From positions 372,001 to 436,000 of the forward strand of contig NZ_VFPE01000002.1 in NCBI RefSeq assembly GCF_006783905.1: DNA of 64,000 nt. Direction: 5' to 3'. The translations under genes were made by a program, and so were the position numbers. Each line of letters opens with the position of its first letter. The first letter of the stretch is position 1. Source of the stretch: Microbacterium kyungheense (GTDB taxonomy: Bacteria; Actinomycetota; Actinomycetes; Actinomycetales; Microbacteriaceae). Under the pieces are notes generated by a model. The model ran no database searches, was not told where the DNA came from, and saw only the letters and a list, made by a program, of their open reading frames with translations. Positions 58,457 to 64,000 of the stretch are shown here, piece after piece.

Positions 58457-59266
58457 ATGTCTCGCCCGCGCGACGTCGTGCCCCGGTCCGTCGTGTTCGG
58501 CGTCGCCGGGATCGCGGTCGGCGCCGGGCTGGTGGCGCTGGGCGGGCGCGCGGTGCTGACGCGTCAGGCCGCCGTCGCCCGACGCCGCATCGGCAAGCCG
58601 CTCGGCGAAGACGCCCTCGACGCCGACCGGGTGTGGGGCCGGCGGTTCGACGGTCCGCCGCGGGAGCTGGTGGTGCTGGGCGACTCGATCGCGGCGGGAC
58701 TGGGCGCGCAACGGCGCAAAGACACGCTGGGGGCGCGCCTGGCGAAGGGGCTCGCCCGCGCTGAACGGCGTCCGGTGAGACTGCGGACGGCCGCCGTCGT
58801 CGGCGCCGAGACCTCGATGCTCGCGTCCCAGGTCGACAGCCTCCCCGCCGGCTACCGGCCCGAGGCCGCGGTGATCGTCGTCGGCGGCAACGACGTCACG
58901 CACCGCATCCCGGTGCCGGTGTCGATCGGGCAGCTCGAAGAGGCGATCGCGAGACTGCAGGCACGGGGCGCGGCCGTCGTGGTGGGGACCTGCCCCGACC
59001 TCGGCGCGCTGCGCCCCGTGCCGCAGCCGCTGCGCGCGCTGGGGTCGCGACTGTCGCGCCAGCTCGCGGATGCCCAGGCGGATGCCGCCACGCGACTCGG
59101 CGCGCGTGCTGTGTCGCTGCGACGTGCGGTCGGCCCGTTCTTCGTCACGCAGCCCGACGAGATGTTCAGCCTCGATCGGTTCCATCCGAGCGCCCTGGGC
59201 TACCGCCGCACCGCCGAGGCGCTGCTGCCCGCGGTGATCGCGGCGCTCGGGGACGGCGACGGGTGA
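58457..59266 (+). CDS. SGNH/GDSL-family hydrolase with N-terminal anchor
   Basis: 269-residue protein with one N-terminal hydrophobic helix (~12-34) serving as signal or anchor. The SGNH blocks are complete: VVLGDSIAAGLGA (Ser), the Gly position near VVGAETSMLA, VVGGNDVTHR (Asn) and SLDRFHPSALGYRRTAEALL (Asp/His dyad). It is probably an extracytoplasmic esterase or deacetylase acting on lipid or polysaccharide substrates. The ATG of MSRPRDVV is preferred; a GTG six codons upstream is an alternative. It runs convergent with the VOC gene, 18 nt away. Confidence 0.85.
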   Translation: MSRPRDVVPRSVVFGVAGIAVGAGLVALGGRAVLTRQAAVARRRIGKPLGEDALDADRVWGRRFDGPPRELVVLGDSIAAGLGAQRRKDTLGARLAKGLARAERRPVRLRTAAVVGAETSMLASQVDSLPAGYRPEAAVIVVGGNDVTHRIPVPVSIGQLEEAIARLQARGAAVVVGTCPDLGALRPVPQPLRALGSRLSRQLADAQADAATRLGARAVSLRRAVGPFFVTQPDEMFSLDRFHPSALGYRRTAEALLPAVIAALGDGDG

Positions 59267-59284
59267 GCCGCCGTCCTGTCCGGA

Positions 59285-59788
59285 TCAGCCCGCGTATGAG
59301 GCCGCCCACTCCGCGACGCGGGCGGCGCTCTCGTCCTCGGACAGGTCCTCGACGCGCGTCATGATCGACCAGCGCACGCCGAACGGGTCACGCACGCTCG
59401 AGAACCGGTCGCCCGAGACGAACGTCGACGGCTCTTCGCGCACCGTCGCTCCCGCGGCGACCGCGCGTGCGGTCACCGCGTCGACGTCGGTGACGTAGAT
59501 CCCCAGCGAGTAGCAGTCCGCGTCGCCCTCCGGGGCCGGCACGAGGCCGTACTCGGGCGACGGCTCGCCCACCTGCAGCAGGCCGATCCCGAAGTCGAGC
59601 CCCGCGTGCACGACGAGCCCGTCGAATTCGGTGACGTCGGTGACGCGCGCGCCGAAGACGTCGCGGTAGAAGTCGATGGCCTCCTTGGCGCCCCGGATCG
59701 CGAGGAAGGGGGTGAGGCTGGTCGCCGAGTTCGGACGGCCGTCGGTCGTGTGCACACCGGTCACGCCGGTGGTGTTCTCTGTGGTCAT
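59285..59788 (-). CDS. VOC-family (PhnB-like) protein
   Basis: 167-residue protein of the vicinal-oxygen-chelate fold. The first half begins SLTPFLAIRGAKEAIDFYRDVFGARVTDVTEFDGLVVHAGLDFG and the second half holds YVTDVDAVTARAVAAGATVREEPSTFVSGDRFSSVRDPFGVRWSIMTRVEDL. This is the PhnB/YdhR-like layout in which the metal is often absent. Function is unknown. The 20 or so N-terminal residues (MTTENTTGVTGVHTTDGRPN) are flexible. It is divergent from the AraC-type regulator, which may control it. Confidence 0.85.
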   Translation of the reverse strand: MTTENTTGVTGVHTTDGRPNSATSLTPFLAIRGAKEAIDFYRDVFGARVTDVTEFDGLVVHAGLDFGIGLLQVGEPSPEYGLVPAPEGDADCYSLGIYVTDVDAVTARAVAAGATVREEPSTFVSGDRFSSVRDPFGVRWSIMTRVEDLSEDESAARVAEWAASYAG

Positions 59789-59895
59789 GCATCCGATGGT
59801 CGCGGAGGGGTGGATGCCACGGCTTGCAGATTCGCGACAACCTGCGCGGCGACGGCGCGCCGCGCACTGTCGGCGCCCGCCGCTAACGTGGCGGC

Positions 59896-60657
59896 GTGAC
59901 AGACCCCCACCGCGGCGTGCTCTACCCCGATCGGCTGCCGCGCTTCACGCGCCTGGCGCCGGGGGAGGCGGCATCCGATCTCGTCGAGTGGTACTGGATC
60001 CCGCAGTGGGACCTGCCCGACGGCGTCGAGTCGTGCCAGGCCGTGCTGCCGTATCCCGCCGCCAATCTCGCGATCGAACCGGACGGCGTCACGCTGTGGG
60101 GCGTCACGACGCGGGCGGGCGAGCGCGTCCTGCGCGGGCGCGGCTGGGCGGTGGGCGTGCTGCTGCGGCCCGCCGCGCTGGCGCAGCTCATCGCGTCCCC
60201 GGCCGATCTCGCCGACGCCCATGTCGTGCTCGCCGAGCCGGCCCTGCAGGCGGCGGTGGCCGCGGCGATGCCCGACGTGCAGGCGGCGGCCGACGCCGTC
60301 GAGACCTGGCTGGTCGCCCGCGTGGGCCGGCTCACGCCCGAGGCGCGACTGGCCAACGCGATGGCAGGCCTGCTGATGAACGATCCGGCGATCCTGCGCC
60401 TGGACGATGCGGCCGAGCGGCTGCACGTGTCGGCACGTACGCTGCAGCGCCTCGCGCATCGCACGGTCGGGCTTCCTCCGGCGGCGATGATCCGCCGCCG
60501 CCGCCTGCAGGAGGCCGCACAGCGCGTGCGCGACGACCCGGCCGCGTCGCTCTCCGCGATCGCCGCAGACCTCGGCTACGCCGATCAGGCGCACCTCGCG
60601 AACGACTTCCGCGCCGTGCTCGGCTTCACCGCCTCGGACTACCGCGACGCACGATGA
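59896..60657 (+). CDS. AraC-family transcriptional regulator
   Basis: 253-residue regulator with a C-terminal AraC HTH pair (~165-253: LRLDDAAERLHVSARTLQRLAHRTVGLPPAAMIRRRRLQEAAQRV...ASLSAIAADLGYADQAHLANDFRAVLGFTASDYR). The N-terminal half is a DUF6597-type cupin-like ligand domain (LVEWYWIPQWDLPDGVESCQAVLPYPAANLAIEPDG). Ligand is unknown. The GTG is 6 nt after TAACGT (59884-59889), so the message is probably leaderless. It is divergent from the VOC gene. It ends 18 nt before the convergent thioesterase-like gene. Confidence 0.9.
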   Translation: MTDPHRGVLYPDRLPRFTRLAPGEAASDLVEWYWIPQWDLPDGVESCQAVLPYPAANLAIEPDGVTLWGVTTRAGERVLRGRGWAVGVLLRPAALAQLIASPADLADAHVVLAEPALQAAVAAAMPDVQAAADAVETWLVARVGRLTPEARLANAMAGLLMNDPAILRLDDAAERLHVSARTLQRLAHRTVGLPPAAMIRRRRLQEAAQRVRDDPAASLSAIAADLGYADQAHLANDFRAVLGFTASDYRDAR

Positions 60658-60675
60658 CCGCTGCGACGGCGACCG

Positions 60676-61146
60676 CTACGACTGCGCGGCCGTCACGCGC
60701 TTCTTCTCGCGGACGTACACCTCGCGGCGCACACGGGCGACGACGTCCCCCGATGCGTCGGTGATGTCGGTCGCGAACCACTCCAGCACCTTCGCACCGC
60801 CGCGGGCGCGCTCGCGCAGCTCTTCGGCCTTCTCGCGCGGCACCTCGAAGCGTGCCGTGAGCACGCCGCGGCCCGGCTTGACGAACTCGATCTCGCCGCG
60901 CGTGTCCCACACCACGTAGTCGCGCCCGAGCTGGTGCATCACGAGCATGAAGTAGTACGGGTCCGTCATCGCCGACATCGAGCCCCCGAAGGCCGTCTTC
61001 ACGTAATTGCGGGTGAAGACGTTGACGTGCAGCTCGACGGTGGCGCTGGTCCAGTCGTCCGAGAAGCGTCGCACGCGGATGCCGCTGAACAGGTTGGGGA
61101 TCCACAGGCTCATGCCGACAGCGAGCCGGCGGGGAGTCACGCGCAT
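60676..61146 (-). CDS. DUF4442 hotdog-fold thioesterase-like protein
   Basis: 156-residue protein of the DUF4442 family within the hotdog thioesterase superfamily. The segment NVFTRNYVKTAFGGSMSAMTDPYYFMLVMHQLG is the family signature, with the aromatic and Gly-rich turn around the central helix. Typical acyl-CoA thioesterase catalytic residues are not clearly placed, so activity is uncertain. It may act on fatty acyl thioesters. The ATG of MRVTPRRLAV is favoured because CATGCT ends 6 nt before it; a longer frame upstream is unlikely. It is divergent from the GntR gene, which shares the intergenic region. Confidence 0.78.
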   Translation of the reverse strand: MRVTPRRLAVGMSLWIPNLFSGIRVRRFSDDWTSATVELHVNVFTRNYVKTAFGGSMSAMTDPYYFMLVMHQLGRDYVVWDTRGEIEFVKPGRGVLTARFEVPREKAEELRERARGGAKVLEWFATDITDASGDVVARVRREVYVREKKRVTAAQS

Positions 61147-61193
61147 GCGCCCAGCATGGCGGAGGCGCCGCTGCGCGCGCCGTCGATTGGCGC

Positions 61194-61230
61194 TTGCACA
61201 CAATTGTTCTAGTTGTCATAGAATAAGTCT
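61194..61230 (+). promoter_or_regulatory. leaderless promoter and operator of the GntR gene
   Basis: TAGAAT (61219-61224) is an excellent -10 and lies 6 nt before the GTG start. TTGCAC (61194-61199) could be a -35 with a 19-nt spacer. The sequence TTCTA-N7-TAGAA (61207-61223) overlaps the -10 and probably is the operator of the regulator encoded right after it. Confidence 0.62.
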
Positions 61231-61602
61231 GTGTTGGTGAGGATCGATCCCGAGAGCGATGCGCCGCTGTTCGCGCAGATCGCCGCCTCCGTGCGGGCGG
61301 ATGCCGCCGCCGGCCGCCTTCGCGCCGGCGACCGGCTTCCGGCCGCCCGCGACATCGCGTCGGCGCTCGGAGTGAACGTGCACACCGTGCTGCACGCCTA
61401 TCAGGACCTCCGCGACGAGGGTCTGGTCGAGCTGCGCAGAGGGCGTGGCGCGGCCGTGACCGCCCAGGCGGCAGCGCTGCAGGACCTCCACCACGACATC
61501 CTCGACCTCGTCGCGCGGGCGCGCGCGGCGGGACTCGCCCCCGACGCTCTGGCCGCCCTCGTGAAAGAGGCCGGTCGTGCCGAACCCAAGGAGCACCGAT
61601 GA
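61231..61602 (+). CDS. GntR-family regulator (YtrA type)
   Basis: 123-residue short GntR protein. The winged-helix core PLFAQIAASVRADAAAGRLRAGDRLPAARDIASALGVNVHTVLHAYQDLRDEGLVELRRGRG is textbook, and the C-terminal tail (~75-123) is a short helical dimerisation domain as in the YtrA subfamily, which usually controls a nearby transport gene. The next gene overlaps its stop (ATGA) and encodes a membrane protein, fitting this scheme. The GTG start lies 6 nt after a strong TAGAAT box. It probably represses its own operon through TTCTA-N7-TAGAA. Confidence 0.9.
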   Translation: MLVRIDPESDAPLFAQIAASVRADAAAGRLRAGDRLPAARDIASALGVNVHTVLHAYQDLRDEGLVELRRGRGAAVTAQAAALQDLHHDILDLVARARAAGLAPDALAALVKEAGRAEPKEHR

Positions 61603-62603
61603 CCCGCCCCGACGTCGCCGTCCGCCGCTTCGTCCTGGTCGCCGTCTGGCTGCCGGTCGTCGTCGTCGCCGCGGCCGTGGCGATCCAGCTGATCGCTCTT
61701 GCGCAGTCGCCGTCGACCATCGCGGTGCACTGGAACGCCGCGGGCGAGGCGGACGGCTTCGCACCGGCGTGGACGCAGCCTCTCATGACCGCGTTGTTCG
61801 GTCTCGGGCTCCCGCTGCTGATGGCGCTCACCTCGCTGGGCGGCCTGCGTCGCGGCGACCGCGGGCCGACATACCGGCTCATGGGCGCGAGCGCCGCGGC
61901 GGTGTCGCTGCTCGTCAGCGTCGCACTCACCTGGTCGCTGGTGATGCAGGTGGGGCTCGACGCCGCGCAGGCGCCGACGGTATGGGCGGCCCTCGCCGCG
62001 TCGCTGATCGCCGCCGCCGTGGTGGGCGTCGCCGCGTGGTTCCTGCAGCCGAAGACGGCGCAGGCGGCCCTGCCGTCGCCGTCAGCCGCGCCGCTCGCAC
62101 TCGGGCCGAACGAACGCGTCCTGTGGATGCGGACGATCTCGATGTCGACGGCCGCGGCGGTCGCCATCGTCGCAGCCGTCGTGCTCGTCGCGGTGGCCGC
62201 CGTCGTGGCGTGGGTCACGGGCGCGAGCCCCGCCCTCGCGTGGCTGCTCACCGCTGCCGCCGTGCTCCTGGTGTTCTTCGCCGCGACCACGCTCGCGTTC
62301 CACGTCCGCGTGGACGACACCGGTCTCGCCGTCGATTCCGTGCTCGGCATCCCTCGCTTCCGTGTGCCCCTCTCGGACGTCGTCGGCGCCGCCCGCGTGC
62401 ACGTGAACCCGATGGGGGAGTTCGGCGGCTGGGGACTTCGCATCGCGCCGCAGGGTCGCCGCTTCGGGATCGTGCTGCGCACCGGCGAGGCCCTGGAGGT
62501 CACGCGTGGCAGCGGGCGACGGCTGGTCGTCACCGTCGACGACGCCGAGACCGCCGCCGCACTGCTGGAGGCTCTGGTCCAGCGGACGGCGGCCAGGCCT
62601 TGA
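61599..62603 (+). CDS. DUF1648-containing membrane protein
   Basis: 334-residue membrane protein. The N-terminal part (VAIQLIALAQSPSTIAVHWNAAGEADGFAPAW) carries the DUF1648 motif, and five to six hydrophobic helices are visible up to about residue 235. The C-terminal 100 residues (FHVRVDDTGLAVDSVLGIPRFRVPLSDVVGAARVHVNPMGEFGGWGLRIAP...) are soluble and resemble a PH-like/bPH domain. In Bacillus, DUF1648 proteins such as YtrA-cluster or SdpI relatives are linked to immunity or ABC export. Function here is unknown but the coupling to a YtrA-type regulator suggests envelope stress response. Confidence 0.82.
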   Translation: MTRPDVAVRRFVLVAVWLPVVVVAAAVAIQLIALAQSPSTIAVHWNAAGEADGFAPAWTQPLMTALFGLGLPLLMALTSLGGLRRGDRGPTYRLMGASAAAVSLLVSVALTWSLVMQVGLDAAQAPTVWAALAASLIAAAVVGVAAWFLQPKTAQAALPSPSAAPLALGPNERVLWMRTISMSTAAAVAIVAAVVLVAVAAVVAWVTGASPALAWLLTAAAVLLVFFAATTLAFHVRVDDTGLAVDSVLGIPRFRVPLSDVVGAARVHVNPMGEFGGWGLRIAPQGRRFGIVLRTGEALEVTRGSGRRLVVTVDDAETAAALLEALVQRTAARP

Positions 62604-62634
62604 CGCCCGGCGCGGCGCCGGTTTTGCTGGGGGC

Positions 62635-63303
62635 ATGGCTGACCCCACCCCTGACACCTGGCGCCGCGTCGACACCTACCTGACCGAACTGCTCGTGGGC
62701 CACGACCCCGGCCTGGAGCGCGCGGTCGAGGAGCAGAACGACGCCGGGCTGCCGGCGATCGAGGTCGCGCCGGTCAACGGCAAGCTGCTGCATCTGCTCG
62801 CCCGCATGGCCGGAGCACGACGCGTGCTCGAGATCGGCACGCTCGGCGCGTACTCGACGATCTGGCTCGCGCGTGCCGTTCCCGAGGGCGGCCGCGTCGT
62901 GACGATCGAGGCCGAACCACGCAACGCCGACATCGCGCGCGCGAACCTCGAGCGGGCCGGCGTCGGCGATCGGGTAGAGATCCGCGTCGGGCGCGGCGCC
63001 GACGTGCTGCCGACGCTCGAAGGCGGCGAGCCCTTCGACCTCGTCTTCATCGACGCCGACAAGGAGTCCAACACGATCTACCTCGACTGGGCGGCGCGAC
63101 TCGGGCGCCCCGGCACCGTCGTCATGGTCGACAACGCCGTGCGCGGCGGAGAGGTGGCCAATCCCGCCACTGAGAACCCCCAGATCATCGGCGTCCAGCG
63201 GGGTCTGGAGATGCTGGGCCGCGACCCTCGCTTCGACGCCACGGCCCTGCAGACACTCGATGCGAAGGGCTACGACGGGATCGCGGTGGCGCTGGTCGTG
63301 TGA
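62635..63303 (+). CDS. catechol-type O-methyltransferase
   Basis: 222-residue class I SAM-dependent methyltransferase of the COMT/CCoAOMT-like group. It shows RRVLEIGTLGAYSTIWLARAV (SAM loop), GGRVVTIEAEPRNADIARANL (acidic ribose ligand), FDLVFIDADKESNTIYLDWA (metal-binding Asp) and TVVMVDNAVRGGEV (second metal Asp-Asn). The metal ligands support Mg2+-dependent O-methylation of catechol-like substrates; the true acceptor is unknown. The ATG is 6 nt after TTTGCT. It stands alone upstream of eno, which has its own promoter. Confidence 0.9.
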   Translation: MADPTPDTWRRVDTYLTELLVGHDPGLERAVEEQNDAGLPAIEVAPVNGKLLHLLARMAGARRVLEIGTLGAYSTIWLARAVPEGGRVVTIEAEPRNADIARANLERAGVGDRVEIRVGRGADVLPTLEGGEPFDLVFIDADKESNTIYLDWAARLGRPGTVVMVDNAVRGGEVANPATENPQIIGVQRGLEMLGRDPRFDATALQTLDAKGYDGIAVALVV

Positions 63304-63346
63304 CCGCACGTCATCCGACCTGAGGCGCGGCACCCCACCTCACTAG

Positions 63347-64000
<654 letters not shown>

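Overview
This window is a high-GC actinobacterial chromosome segment, most likely from Microbacteriaceae and probably Microbacterium or a close relative. The evidence is the strong G+C bias, the TANNNT -10 boxes, and the gene order metG-tatD...rsmA...ispE...tRNA-Gln-glmU-prs...rplY...pth...mfd...mazG...eno. From memory, this is the core order of the Mycobacterium tuberculosis Rv1007c-Rv1023 region. Here that backbone is split by blocks of accessory genes. The assignment rests on sequence inspection only; no search was run.

Layout. 1-6156 holds the metG end, tatD, Nudix and GNAT enzymes, two MFS exporters/sugar porters and rsmA; no rpfB lies between tatD and rsmA. 6288-12359 holds a metallophosphoesterase, an orphan Stealth sugar-phosphate transferase, an aldo/keto reductase, ispE and an Eis-like acetyltransferase. 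12434-17691 holds an ABC-F ATPase, a small-molecule kinase, a HAD hydrolase, a Nudix-like protein, an ArsR-SRPBCC pair and a MarR regulator. 17771-20313 holds tRNA-Gln(UUG), glmU and prs, with almost no spacing between them. 20363-26684 holds a P2-type ATPase and a flavin electron-transfer operon (FMN-binding lipoprotein, ApbE, MOSC, NqrB/RnfD-FNR fusion). 26671-31411 holds a two-component system divergent from an FtsX/MacB-type ABC exporter. 31433-36269 holds an epimerase, an FAD oxidase, gnd and gntK. 36536-42261 holds rplY, a TetR/DUF6230/DUF6114/secreted-protein island, pth, an intact IS481-family element and a proline-rich membrane protein. 42342-54455 holds mfd, an S1-like protein, gdhA, a gamma-carbonic-anhydrase-like protein, ppc with a kinase-like partner, nhaA and mazG. 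54460-64000 holds hisS, an operator-rich two-gene cassette, an APC permease, a DUF1905/YdeI protein, an SGNH hydrolase, a VOC protein, AraC, a thioesterase-fold protein, a GntR/DUF1648 pair, an O-methyltransferase and the start of eno.

Most genes are tightly packed. Many starts overlap the previous stop as GTGA or ATGA, and about twenty starts sit 6-7 nt downstream of a -10-like hexamer, which points to widespread leaderless transcription. The most interesting signals are: the tandem TGTCAA-N7-TTGACA operators covering the -35 and -10 of a leaderless membrane-protein/HTH cassette (55756-55804); the TetR-controlled DUF6230/DUF6114 island between rplY and pth; the compact flavin electron-transfer operon; the glmU start codon one base after a tRNA; the IS481 element in a duplicated GCTAGC target at a stop codon; a Microbacteriaceae-type dispersed repeat inside an ABC-F coding region; and a marked excess of the 7-mer GGATGCC/GGCATCC.
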